Source: Streptomyces sp. UNOB3_S3
Lineage (GTDB): Bacteria; Actinomycetota; Actinomycetes; Streptomycetales; Streptomycetaceae
Assembly (NCBI RefSeq): GCF_020740895.1
Contig: NZ_JAILXP010000015.1
Location: 1-39,896, forward strand
DNA length: 39,896 nucleotides
Direction: 5' to 3'
Shown: positions 30,586 through 38,566 of the stretch, one piece after another
How positions within the stretch are numbered: position 1 is the first letter of the stretch
How the letters are laid out: the number at the start of each line of letters is the position of its first letter
Made by a program: the position numbers and the translations under genes
Notes under the pieces: model-generated
Told to the model about the DNA's origin: nothing
The model's database searches: none
Seen by the model: only the letters and a program-made list of their open reading frames with translations

Positions 30586-32382
30586 TCAGCGCACGTCGAA
30601 GACGTTCGGCCGGCCCGCGCGGTAGCGGGCCTCGTCCTGGCGCCGGAAGGGCTCCAGCTCGGGCGGGCGGTACAGGGTCCAGACGCGGCAGCGCGGGGCC
30701 GGGGAGCCGTCCGCGTCCAGCAGGGCGTTGACCGCGCGGCGGGCCGATTCGTTGGCGCCCTCCATGGTCGCGAGGTCCATGTCGGTGGCTACGTAGTCGC
30801 CGGCGAGGAAGAAGTTGGGCACGGCGGTGCGGCTCGCGGGGCGGTCGTACCAGGTGCCCGTGGGGTGAACGAGGAGTTGTTCGCGGTTGGCCGGGGACGG
30901 GCCGCCCAGCCCCGTGACCGCCGGGTCCATGAACCAGGAGTGGACGTCGTCGTCGGACAGCACGCGCCGCCCGGTGTCGTTCAGCCCGGCCTTCAGCTGG
31001 GCCCACACCTCACGGATCACCTCCTGCCGGGTGCAGGCGATCGCGGGCTTGCCGTACAGGATGCCGGGCTTGTCCCATTGCGAGACGCACACGGACAGAC
31101 AGTCGGCGACCTGGCCGTCGCCGTAGTCCGCGCGGAAGTCCCGGCCGGGCCAGAACTGGGCCTGGCTGATGGTGGTGAGCGCCCACGGGGAGTCCACGTG
31201 ATCGACGTGCCCGTGCACGATGGGGGTACGGGTGCGGAGGTAGAACTGCACGCCGACCATCCAGTCGGTGCGCAGCCGGTCGCACCGGGCCAGCCGGGGG
31301 TCGGCGGCCCGCAGGGCGCTCCCCCAGGTGGCGCGGGCGTGCTCGACGGGCATCGCGCTGAGGTAGTGGTCGGCGCTGGTGGCGCGGGGTACGCCGATCT
31401 CCCGGGACCGCAGCCGGAGGTGGCTGACCCGGCCGTCGCGGTGGACCACCTCCTCGACCTCGGTGCCGAGTTCGAAGCGGACGCCGAGGCGGCGCAGGTG
31501 GGCGGCCCAGGGGGTGATCCACGCCTCGTTGGTCGGGGCGTTGAGCACCCGGTCCGGCTCCCCGTCGTTGCCCCGGCCGAGCCCGTTGTAGAGGAAGGCC
31601 TGGAGGACCCGGGCGACGGTCCGGGTACTGGCGGTCTCGGCCTTGGTGGCGATGATGTTCCGGGTGATGCCGGTGCCGAGGAGGCGCTGGTAGTCCCGCG
31701 ACATGTGTGCCGCGTCGATGAAGTCCCACCAGGGCACCCGCTCCCACTGCCCGTAGCGGCGCCGGTCGCAGCTGGTGAGGTGGACGAGCACGCGGTGGGC
31801 GAAGTGGAGGGCCTCGCCGGCCGGCAGCCGCAGGGCCGTGTCCAGCGCGCCCGCGAGGGTGCCGGGCAGGGCGTCGGGGAGCAGTGCGGTGAGGTCGGTC
31901 GGGGCGAGGAGGGTGCGGAAGGGGATGCGGAGGTCCGGGCGGCCGCCGTCGCGGGCGAAGAGTTCCTCGGTGGCGTTGACGAGGTTGTCGTGGACGCTGT
32001 GCCGGCCGTCCGGCAGCGGGATTCTGCGCAGGGTGTCGGGGAGGTTGCGGTAGAAGCCGGGGAAGAAGCGGAAGCCGTGCTCTCCCGGGAGCGGGCGCCG
32101 TCCGTCCCGGGCCGTGCCGGGGACGTCCATGCTGCGGGCCTTGCCGCCGAGCGCGGTGTTGCGTTCGTACACGGTGACGCGGTAGCCGCGTTCGGCGAGC
32201 TCCTGGGCGGCGCTGAGCCCGGCGACGCCGCCGCCGAGCACCGCCACACTGCGGCCCGTTCCACCGTGCCGGGCGGTGGCCCCGGCCCGTCCGGCGGCCG
32301 CCAGGGCGGCGGCACCGCCGGCGCCTCCCGCCGTCGCCAGGAATTCCCGTCGTGTGCGCCCGTCGCCCTGCCGTCTCCCCAT
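30586..32382 (-). CDS. Tat-exported FAD amine-oxidase-fold protein (HpnE/phytoene-desaturase-like)
   Basis: 598 aa. The N-terminus RTRREFLATAGGAGGAAALA is a Tat signal peptide (RRxFL). The FAD-binding VAVLGGGVAGLSAAQELAER follows, with YERNTALGGKARS (NAD(P)-binding-8/flavin amine oxidase type). HGFRFFPGFYRNLPDTL, GTGITRNIIATKAETAS and DYVATDMDLATMEGANESAR match the hydroxysqualene dehydroxylase/phytoene-desaturase-like group common in actinomycetes. No squalene or carotenoid genes are nearby, so the substrate is open. The Tat signal on a flavoprotein of this type implies action outside the cell membrane. Confidence 0.85.
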   Translation of the reverse strand: MGRRQGDGRTRREFLATAGGAGGAAALAAAGRAGATARHGGTGRSVAVLGGGVAGLSAAQELAERGYRVTVYERNTALGGKARSMDVPGTARDGRRPLPGEHGFRFFPGFYRNLPDTLRRIPLPDGRHSVHDNLVNATEELFARDGGRPDLRIPFRTLLAPTDLTALLPDALPGTLAGALDTALRLPAGEALHFAHRVLVHLTSCDRRRYGQWERVPWWDFIDAAHMSRDYQRLLGTGITRNIIATKAETASTRTVARVLQAFLYNGLGRGNDGEPDRVLNAPTNEAWITPWAAHLRRLGVRFELGTEVEEVVHRDGRVSHLRLRSREIGVPRATSADHYLSAMPVEHARATWGSALRAADPRLARCDRLRTDWMVGVQFYLRTRTPIVHGHVDHVDSPWALTTISQAQFWPGRDFRADYGDGQVADCLSVCVSQWDKPGILYGKPAIACTRQEVIREVWAQLKAGLNDTGRRVLSDDDVHSWFMDPAVTGLGGPSPANREQLLVHPTGTWYDRPASRTAVPNFFLAGDYVATDMDLATMEGANESARRAVNALLDADGSPAPRCRVWTLYRPPELEPFRRQDEARYRAGRPNVFDVR

Positions 32383-32488
32383 GCCCTGGCCAACGACCGG
32401 ACGGCCTCCGGGGTGTCAAACGGGCGGGGTGCGCGCTCCCCGCGCGAAGGAGTGCGAGGCGATGCGAAGGATCAGGCGGACAAACGCA

Positions 32489-33031
32489 TCAGGCGGACAA
32501 GCGGAAATGCAGACTGCCGAAGGCGACCTGGTCGCCGGGGTGGACGCGTACGGTGCCCGCTATGCGCAGCCCGTTGACGTAGGTGCCGTTGCGCGAGCCC
32601 AGGTCGGACAGGCGCCAGTGGTTGTCCACGTAGCGCAGCTCGGCGTGGCGGCGGGAGACCGTGTCGTGGTCGAAGCGCAGGTCGGACCCGGGCGAGCGGC
32701 CGATGCTCAGCGCGGCCCGGCCCGGCTCGGGCAGCCGCAGGCCCGGCAGCCGGGCCGCGCGCCAGGCGCCGCGCACCCGGCCCGTGAGCCCCGCCAGCCG
32801 GGTGACCGTGCGCACGAGGAAATCCGAGAAGCGGCCGTGGGTGCGCAGGTCGGCCATGGCGAGGTCGATCTCGGCGCGGTGGCGGGCGGTCAGGACGATG
32901 TTCATCCGGCGCATGAAGGTGTCGTGGGAGAGCCTGCCGTCGCCGGCGCCGTCCCGGAGGACGACCAGGGCCTGGTTCCGTTCGGCCTCGGAGGGCCGGG
33001 TGAGGCGCGTCCGGAAGTCAGGTGAGGTCAT
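32489..33031 (-). CDS. DUF1707 and FHA-domain protein
   Basis: 180 aa. Residues about 10-65 fit the actinobacterial DUF1707 domain (SEAERNQALVVLRDGAGDGR, then AEIDLAMADL). After a linker, an FHA phosphothreonine-binding domain follows: SIGRSPGSDLRFD, VSRRHAELRY and GSRNGTYVNG, with the conserved R, S, H and N residues. Such proteins read out Ser/Thr kinase signalling. ATG at 33031; no strong ribosome site. It stands alone, about 110 bp from the next gene. Confidence 0.9.
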   Translation of the reverse strand: MTSPDFRTRLTRPSEAERNQALVVLRDGAGDGRLSHDTFMRRMNIVLTARHRAEIDLAMADLRTHGRFSDFLVRTVTRLAGLTGRVRGAWRAARLPGLRLPEPGRAALSIGRSPGSDLRFDHDTVSRRHAELRYVDNHWRLSDLGSRNGTYVNGLRIAGTVRVHPGDQVAFGSLHFRLSA

Positions 33032-33144
33032 AAGGGTGATTCTCGGTCCGGCGGGCGCCCCCTGTCCATATCTCACGCCCCCGTGCGCATCGCACGCCCC
33101 GGGAGGCGACCGGCGTCCCGCCGGTCCCTCCGGGGTGTCATCCG

Positions 33145-33849
33145 TCAGGCCGTGGCTGTGAGTTCCCCGATCCGCTCGGGGAAGTCGGGCTGGGGCAGGG
33201 GCAGATCGACCTCCTCGACGAAGCCGAGGGCGTCGGGGACATAGGCGATGACGGCGCTCGCGGCGGGCGAGAAGCACTCCCCGTCGCGAAGGCTGTCGAG
33301 CATCTGGAGGGCGGCGTTGAGATCGCCCCGGTCGATGTCCTCGGGCGTCTGCGGGATGAGCGCCTCCAGCCCCGCCTGACGGCGCCACAGCTCCGCTTCC
33401 CTGCGCTCGCCGAAGGCCATGTGGTGGAGGTAGAGGCAGCAGGCGGCGCCGGCGGCGTCCGCTCCAGCGGCGAACTGCCACCAGAACCGGGCGCTGTCCT
33501 CGCGGTCGGCGAGCTGGAGCACACAGCCGAGGACCAGGGCGCCGTCGGGCTCCAGCATCCGGTGGGCCAGGAAGGCCCCGAGCTTGTGGAGGTCCTGGGC
33601 GACGACCGTCTCGCACAGGCTCCGCAGCCGCCGCCGGAAGGCCCGGTGCGGCAGCGAGTTGCGCTCGGCGGCCCGTACGGCGGCCGTGCGGGCGGGCTCC
33701 ATCTGGTCGTCGAAGTACAGCGCCCCGTGCCACATCCGCTCCGCCAGACGGGCCCGCAGCCGGGCCTCCGCCTGGTCGGTGTCGGCGATCGTGTAGGGCC
33801 GGGGTTCGAGGCGGGCTTTGGCCAGGGCATGGTCGAGGGACCCGATCAC
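33145..33849 (-). CDS. Protein of unknown function coupled to a sigma factor
   Basis: 234 aa soluble, mostly helical by composition (DTDQAEARLRARLAERMWHG, FRRRLRSLCETVVAQDLHKL, ALVLGCVLQLADREDSARFW, AGAACCLYLHHMAFGERREA). GTG at 33849 with GAGGAG upstream overlaps the sigma-gene stop by GTGA, so the two are made together. Location and overlap are those of an anti-sigma or sigma-associated protein, but no ZAS zinc motif (HxxxCxxC) or membrane helix is present. The helix-rich region resembles the downstream part of some actinomycete regulators. Family not recognised. Confidence 0.75.
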   Translation of the reverse strand: MIGSLDHALAKARLEPRPYTIADTDQAEARLRARLAERMWHGALYFDDQMEPARTAAVRAAERNSLPHRAFRRRLRSLCETVVAQDLHKLGAFLAHRMLEPDGALVLGCVLQLADREDSARFWWQFAAGADAAGAACCLYLHHMAFGERREAELWRRQAGLEALIPQTPEDIDRGDLNAALQMLDSLRDGECFSPAASAVIAYVPDALGFVEEVDLPLPQPDFPERIGELTATA

Positions 33850-34397
33850 CGGTGCTCCTCTTCTCTCTCCAGTCCGAGGGCGTCGTGGAGACGGTGTCTC
33901 GCGAAACGGGCGGTGGACCGCACCCCGCCCTGGGTGATGCCCATGATGTCGGCGGTCTCCCGGATGCTGTAGCCGAGGCAGTAGTGCAGGACGATGACGT
34001 CGTGCTGGCGTTCGGGCAGGGCGCAGATGGCCTTGTAGACCGACAGGCTCTCCTCGAGCTCGCCGATCGGGTCGACGGCGTGCCGCAGCGCGGACGTCTC
34101 GAAGGCGGCGGTGTCGATGACGGTGGGGCGCCGGCCCCGGGCGCGGGCGCAGTCGATCGTGCGGTGCCGGACGACGGACCAGGCGTAGGCGTTGGGCGAC
34201 TCGGTCCTCAGGACCTCGCTCCAGGTGAAGCAGAGGTCCTCGAAGGCCTGGTCGACGGCCTCCTCGGCGTCGTGGCGATTGCCGAGGTAGAGCTCGGCCC
34301 ACTGCATGTAGCGGGGGCGGTAGAGCTGGTGGAACGCACGATAATCGGCAGGCAGTTCGGTCATGGGAAACGTACCCGCGTGGCGGGAGAGCGTCAC
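33846..34397 (-). CDS. Sigma-70 family (ECF-like) RNA polymerase sigma factor
   Basis: 183 aa. Region 2: RYMQWAELYLGNRHDAEEAV followed by DQAFEDLCFTWSEVL and NAYAWSVVRHRTIDCAR. Region 4: LPERQHDVIVLHYCLGYSIR followed by ETADIMGITQGGVRSTARFA. I prefer GTG at 34397, because CGGGGAGGGAAACG precedes it; the ATG at 34364 has no ribosome site and would give 172 aa. It is followed by the coupled unknown gene. No anti-sigma factor of a known class adjoins it. Confidence 0.88.
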   Translation of the reverse strand: MTLSRHAGTFPMTELPADYRAFHQLYRPRYMQWAELYLGNRHDAEEAVDQAFEDLCFTWSEVLRTESPNAYAWSVVRHRTIDCARARGRRPTVIDTAAFETSALRHAVDPIGELEESLSVYKAICALPERQHDVIVLHYCLGYSIRETADIMGITQGGVRSTARFARHRLHDALGLEREEEHR

Positions 34398-34741
34398 CGT
34401 TTCCCTCCCCGCCGCCGGCCCGTCGCCCCGTCGCCTGCATCGTGTGGGATCACGGAAGTACTGGTCCCTCCGGTTGTGGATGGTCATGGGCCGGGCGGGG
34501 CCTGTCCACGCCCCCGCGTCACCGCGCCCCGGAGAGGGCGTCCTCGCTCGACCCCCTCCGCAAGTAATGGCGTTCGCGGCCGGGCGTTTGTGCATCGAGC
34601 GATCGTAAAGTCTTACGGAAGGCTATGTTCCGGTTGGCTCTCCACCGCCCCCTGTCGGCCGGCGGTGCGCCATTGCACGATGGGACGCGTGGTGCCCGCC
34701 GGGCACCGCGCGTTGCCGGGCCGAGGACCTGAGGGGGTCTC
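34398..34741. other. Divergent promoter region between the sigma gene and the StyA-like gene
   Basis: No gene seen. It contains CGTAA-N4-TTACG (34604-34617), a short inverted repeat in a locally AT-richer patch that runs to about 34635. This patch is the most promoter-like part for the rightward gene. No certain -35/-10 could be fixed. Confidence 0.35.
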
Positions 34742-35968
34742 ATGCGGCGGATCGCCATCGTAGGAGCGGGACAGGCGGGATTACTGCTGGCGTTGGGGCT
34801 CCAGGCCCACGCCTACGACGTCACACTCATATCCGCCCGCACGGCCGGGGAGATCCGGGACGGGCATGTGCTGTCCACCCAGGCGATGTTCGGGCCGGCG
34901 CAGACCGTCGAGCGGGAGGCCGGGCTGAACCTGTGGGACGACCGGGTGCCCGCCGTCCACGCGATACGGGCAAGCATGATCGACCCGCCCGGCACCCTCG
35001 CGGCCGCCATCACCGGCAGGCTGGCCCACCCCCAGCGGTCGGTGGACCAGCGGGTGAAACTCTCCGGCTGGCTGGAGCTGTTCGAGCGGCGCGGCGGCCA
35101 CGTCGAATACCGCTCGGTGGACCGGGCCGGGCTCGCCACACTGGCCCGCCGGCACGAGCTGACGATCGTCGCCGCCGGGCGCGGCGAGCTCTCGGACATC
35201 TTCCCGCGCGACACCGCGCGCTCCCCCTTCGACCGCCCCCAGCGCACCCTGTCCTGCCTCTACCTCCACGGCGTGGCCGCTCCCCCGGACCCCGCGGAGA
35301 CCCATGTGCGCGTCCTGATGGCGCCCGGCGTCGGCGAGGGGCTCCTCCAGCCCGCCCTGACGAAGAGCGGCCCCTGCACCATCCTGCTGTGGGAGGCCGT
35401 TCCCGGCGGCCCGCTGGACTGCTGGCAGGACCGCCCCGGACCGGACGGCCACCTCAAGCGCTCACTGGAGCTGATGCGCGAATTCGTGCCGTGGGAGTAC
35501 GAGTTGTGCGCGAAGGCGGAGCCGACGGACGCGACCGCCACCCTCTACGGCGCCGTCGACCCCGTCGTCCGGCACCCCGTCGCCCGGCTCGACGACGGCG
35601 TGTCCGTGCTGGGCATGGGCGACGCCCTCGTCGTCAACGACCCGGTCACCGGGCAGGGTTCCAACAGCGCCGCCCGCTGTGCCGACCTCTACCGGCGGTC
35701 GATCCTCGCGCGCGGCGAACGGCCCTTCGACGACTCCTGGATGCGCGGGACCTTCGAGGAGTTCTGGGCCTACGCCCGCCACGCGACGGCCTTCACGACC
35801 GCGATGCTCGGCCCGCTGCCCCCGCACGTCGCACGGGTGCTGGGGGCGGCGACCGAGCGGAAGGAGGTCGCCGACCGCTTCGCCGAGGTGTACGCGGACC
35901 CGTCCGGGGCCCGGTGGTTCCTCGACCCGGCGGAGGCCGGCGCCTATCTGGACGCGATCGGCGCATAG
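34742..35968 (+). CDS. Styrene/indole monooxygenase StyA-like flavoprotein
   Basis: 408 aa, close to the length of StyA (about 415). RIAIVGAGQAGLLLALGL is the FAD Rossmann motif. The following LSTQAMFGPAQTVEREAGLN and HPQRSVDQRVKLSGWLELFE, together with VVNDPVTGQGSNSA near the second FAD loop, are typical of group E monooxygenases that epoxidise styrene or indole. These need reduced FAD from a separate reductase (StyB); no reductase gene is in the window. Codon 14 is TTA (34781-34783), so translation should depend on bldA. The start is ATG 34742 after GAGGGGG. Confidence 0.88.
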   Translation: MRRIAIVGAGQAGLLLALGLQAHAYDVTLISARTAGEIRDGHVLSTQAMFGPAQTVEREAGLNLWDDRVPAVHAIRASMIDPPGTLAAAITGRLAHPQRSVDQRVKLSGWLELFERRGGHVEYRSVDRAGLATLARRHELTIVAAGRGELSDIFPRDTARSPFDRPQRTLSCLYLHGVAAPPDPAETHVRVLMAPGVGEGLLQPALTKSGPCTILLWEAVPGGPLDCWQDRPGPDGHLKRSLELMREFVPWEYELCAKAEPTDATATLYGAVDPVVRHPVARLDDGVSVLGMGDALVVNDPVTGQGSNSAARCADLYRRSILARGERPFDDSWMRGTFEEFWAYARHATAFTTAMLGPLPPHVARVLGAATERKEVADRFAEVYADPSGARWFLDPAEAGAYLDAIGA

Positions 35969-35997
35969 CCCCGGGCCGGATCGCGGAACGGCCGCGC

Positions 35998-36039
35998 GCC
36001 CCCGCCCACCGGCCCGAGGGGGAACCGGTGGGCGGGGGC
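35998..36039. terminator. Terminator hairpin between convergent genes, 15-bp stem
   Basis: GCCCCCGCCCACCGG (35998-36012) pairs perfectly with CCGGTGGGCGGGGGC (36025-36039) around a 12-nt loop. It lies between the StyA-like stop (35968) and the PEP-mutase-family stop (36061), so it probably serves both directions. Confidence 0.85.
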
Positions 36040-36060
36040 GGCGGCCACCGCCGTACGGGA

Positions 36061-36915
36061 TCAGCTCCCGGCCGGCGCGCGGTGGTGGCGGCTGATGTTC
36101 TTCTCCAGCAGGGCCAGGCACTCGGCGACGCCCACGCTCGACGGCGTGGTCTCGGGCAGCCGCCCGTCGTCGTCCTTGAGCCGGCGCAGCGCCTCGTCCA
36201 TCGCGGACTGGGCGGCGAACAGGCACGGTGTGCTGTAGATCGCCACGTCCACGCCCAGCTCGGTCAGTTCGGACCGGCTGAGGCGGGGGGACTTGCCGCC
36301 CGCTATCTGGTTGAACAGCAGGGGCTTGGTACCGATGACACCGCGCACCTTGCGGATCCACTCGACGCTGCGCACGCCGTCGACCAGGATCACATCGGCG
36401 TCGCTGGCGGCCAGCGCCTCGGCGCGGCGCAGGATCTCGTCCTCCTCGGTGGCGTCGGTCCGGGCGACGACGACGAGGTCGCGCCGGGCGGACAGGACGA
36501 GTTCGAGCTTCTCCAGGTACTCGGTCAGGGGCAGGATCTGCTTGCCGTCGACGTGGCCGCAGCGGCGCGGGCGCTTCTGGTCCTCCAGGATCACGCCCGA
36601 GGCGCCGATGGCCTCCAGGTGCTGCACGGTGTGGCAGGCGGTCTCGGGGTCGACATAGCCGTCGTCGATGTCGACGAGCAGATGGTGGGCGGGGAACGCC
36701 AGGCGCATCCGCTGGACGAAGGCGACGATGTCCGGCCAGGCGATGAAGCCTATGTCCGGCAGGCCGTAGTGCGAGGCGGCGAAGCCGAATCCGGAGACGA
36801 ACATGCCGTCGTAGTGCTGGGCGGCGACCGAGGCGGAGAACATGTCGAAGACACCGATGAGCGGCGTGGTGCCGTTCTCGGCGATAGCGGCACGTAGCCG
36901 GTTCGGGTGATTCAC
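36061..36915 (-). CDS. PEP mutase/isocitrate lyase superfamily enzyme
   Basis: 284 aa. TIM-barrel elements in order: IGVFDMFSASVAAQHYDGMF, DIDDGYVDP for the metal site, VILEDQKRPRRCGHVDG with the catalytic-type C119 in RRCGH, and VVVARTDATEEDE. The RCGH loop places it with C-C lyases (methylisocitrate, dimethylmalate) rather than PEP mutase, whose loop differs. The remainder is too diverged from PrpB to name a substrate. GTG at 36915 follows GGAGGG. It is a second member of the PrpB superfamily in the window, about 15 kb away. Confidence 0.83.
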   Translation of the reverse strand: MNHPNRLRAAIAENGTTPLIGVFDMFSASVAAQHYDGMFVSGFGFAASHYGLPDIGFIAWPDIVAFVQRMRLAFPAHHLLVDIDDGYVDPETACHTVQHLEAIGASGVILEDQKRPRRCGHVDGKQILPLTEYLEKLELVLSARRDLVVVARTDATEEDEILRRAEALAASDADVILVDGVRSVEWIRKVRGVIGTKPLLFNQIAGGKSPRLSRSELTELGVDVAIYSTPCLFAAQSAMDEALRRLKDDDGRLPETTPSSVGVAECLALLEKNISRHHRAPAGS

Positions 36916-37234
36916 GGTACCCTCCGGGGAACAGGTTGCGTCGGCGCCTGGCGATGACCGCTGCCCGCTACAGCTCGCGGTCGTGCCACCGGCGCCACGG
37001 AACGAGAAGTGAAGAGTGGGGAAGGCCCCGGGAGTGACGCGCGGTCAGGCGCGGTACACACCCGGGGTTTTCTGCGTCTGCGGAACTGGTGCGTCGGCGC
37101 TGCGCCGCGCTGCCACGACAGGACGTTAGTCAAGGTTTGGTCATGGCACAATATTGACGAGGTAAAACAGACCGCGATGCGACGCTTTCGCGCCGTCCCC
37201 TCCCTCCCGCCACCCGGGCCGCCACGGTCCGCCT
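36916..37234. promoter_or_regulatory. Promoter region with an AT-rich patch
   Basis: No gene seen. 37125-37170 is strikingly AT-rich for this genome and holds GTTAGTCAAGGTTTGGTCAT and CAATATTG (a palindrome). The leftward -35-like TTGACT (37133-37128) could drive the PEP-mutase-family gene with a long leader, but a matching -10 is not obvious. Confidence 0.4.
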
Positions 37235-37708
37235 TCACCCTTCGTAGGCGTCCATCAGCCCCTGGATGTCGATTTTCTTCATACCCAGCATCGCCCGCAT
37301 GACCCGCTGGGACTTGACCGGATCGGGATCGCCCAGCAGCTCGGGAAGGGCCCTCGGTACGATCTGCCACGACACGCCGTACTTGTCCTTGAGCCAGCCG
37401 CAGGGGCCCTCCTCCCCGCCGCCCTCGGTGAACCCGGCCCACAGCGCGTCCACCTCCTCCTGCGACGCGCAGTCCACGCTCAGCGAGATCGCCTCGTTGA
37501 ACGTGAACTGCGGCCCGCCGTTGAGCGCGAGGAACCGCTGCCCCGCGAGCTCGAACCCGACGGTCATCACCATCCCGGCCGGCCGCGGACCGGCCTCCCC
37601 GTAGTGCCTGATCTCCACGATCCGGGAGCCGGGGACGACGGACGTGTAGAACGTGGCCGCCTCCTCCGCCCGGTCGTCGAACCACAGACACGGGGTGATC
37701 TTCTGCAT
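37235..37708 (-). CDS. VOC-superfamily protein (PhnB/3-demethylubiquinone-methyltransferase-like)
   Basis: 157 aa glyoxalase/VOC fold. ITPCLWFDDRAEEAATFYTS, then GPQFTFNEAISLSVDC and KDKYGVSWQIVP are the usual signature of the PhnB-like VOC group, often annotated 3-demethylubiquinone-9 3-methyltransferase although that activity is doubtful. The C-terminal KSQRVMRAMLGMKKIDI is also typical. ATG at 37708 with GGAG upstream. Function unknown. It diverges from the IclR gene across about 100 bp. Confidence 0.88.
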   Translation of the reverse strand: MQKITPCLWFDDRAEEAATFYTSVVPGSRIVEIRHYGEAGPRPAGMVMTVGFELAGQRFLALNGGPQFTFNEAISLSVDCASQEEVDALWAGFTEGGGEEGPCGWLKDKYGVSWQIVPRALPELLGDPDPVKSQRVMRAMLGMKKIDIQGLMDAYEG

Positions 37709-37808
37709 GGTGCTCTCCCTCTCCACAAGGTCCGGACGAACGTGGCGTCCACGCCACCCGAATCCATACCCGCGGCGGTAGTTTCTCTCCGGGCCTCTCC
37801 ACGGAGGG

Positions 37809-38540
37809 GTGAGCCGCAGACGCTGGGGGGCAGCCTTGGTCCACCTCGATCTCACCGCCACGCCCGAAGCCCGTTCCAAACTCTCGCGCGGTCTCGCGCT
37901 GCTGGCCTGTTTCCGCGCGGAGGAGACGGAACTGACCCTCTCCGAGCTGGCCCGCCGCACCCGGCTGCCGAAACCGACCGTCCACCGGCTGATCAAGGAG
38001 CTGGTCGACTGGGGATTACTGGAGCGCGGGCCGGGAGGCGTCCGGCTGGGGCACGGCCTCTTCCTGCTCGGCTCGCGCGCGCCCTGGCAGCGGAGGCTGC
38101 GTGAGGTGGCGTCACCCTTCCTCGAACGACTGCACGACGTGACGCGCCGGAGCACCTATCTGTCCGTCCTCGACGGCACGAGCGTCGTCCATCTGGAGGG
38201 CATCCGCTCCCCCGCGCCGCCCGCCGACGGCCCCTGGCGCGCCGAGCAGGGGGAGGTCTGCGCCGGGGCCGTGGGCAGGGCGATGCTGGCCCACACCCCG
38301 GGCGGGCCCGCCCTGCGGGAGGAGCTGTCGAGGGTCGCCCGGCAGGGGTACGCCGTGGCCACGGGGCGGCTGCGGTCGGTGGCCGTCGCGGTGCCGGTGC
38401 TGCACCCCACGGGCTACGCCCTGGCGGGCATCACCGTGTTCGGCCCGCTGGACGGGGTGCGCCTGATGACCACGGTGCGGCACGCGCAGGGTGCCGCGGC
38501 CGCGACCGTGGCCCAGCTGGGGGCCGTCGAGCCCCGGTGA
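37809..38540 (+). CDS. IclR-family transcriptional regulator with a TTA codon
   Basis: 243 aa. Winged helix-turn-helix at about residues 30-75 (LTLSELARRTRLPKPTVHRL), then the IclR effector domain (VASPFLERLHDVTRRSTYLS, then VCAGAVGRAMLAHTPGG). GTG 37809 has its purine-rich GGAGGG directly abutting. TTG at 37836, with GGGGGG five bases upstream, is a reasonable alternative start giving 234 aa. A TTA leucine codon at 38016-38018 (DWGLLERG) implies bldA-dependent translation. Likely target: the divergent VOC gene or itself. IclR proteins of this form often control aromatic or short-chain acid catabolism. Confidence 0.88.
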   Translation: MSRRRWGAALVHLDLTATPEARSKLSRGLALLACFRAEETELTLSELARRTRLPKPTVHRLIKELVDWGLLERGPGGVRLGHGLFLLGSRAPWQRRLREVASPFLERLHDVTRRSTYLSVLDGTSVVHLEGIRSPAPPADGPWRAEQGEVCAGAVGRAMLAHTPGGPALREELSRVARQGYAVATGRLRSVAVAVPVLHPTGYALAGITVFGPLDGVRLMTTVRHAQGAAAATVAQLGAVEPR

Positions 38541-38566
38541 CGGCGGCCGGTGCGCGTGGGCCCGGC

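Noticed and set aside
29194..32382. A light-induced carotenoid cluster around the photolyase and flavoprotein genes
   Set aside because: None of the crtE, crtI, crtB, crtY or litR-type genes is present, and the flavoprotein is convergent with phr rather than in an operon.
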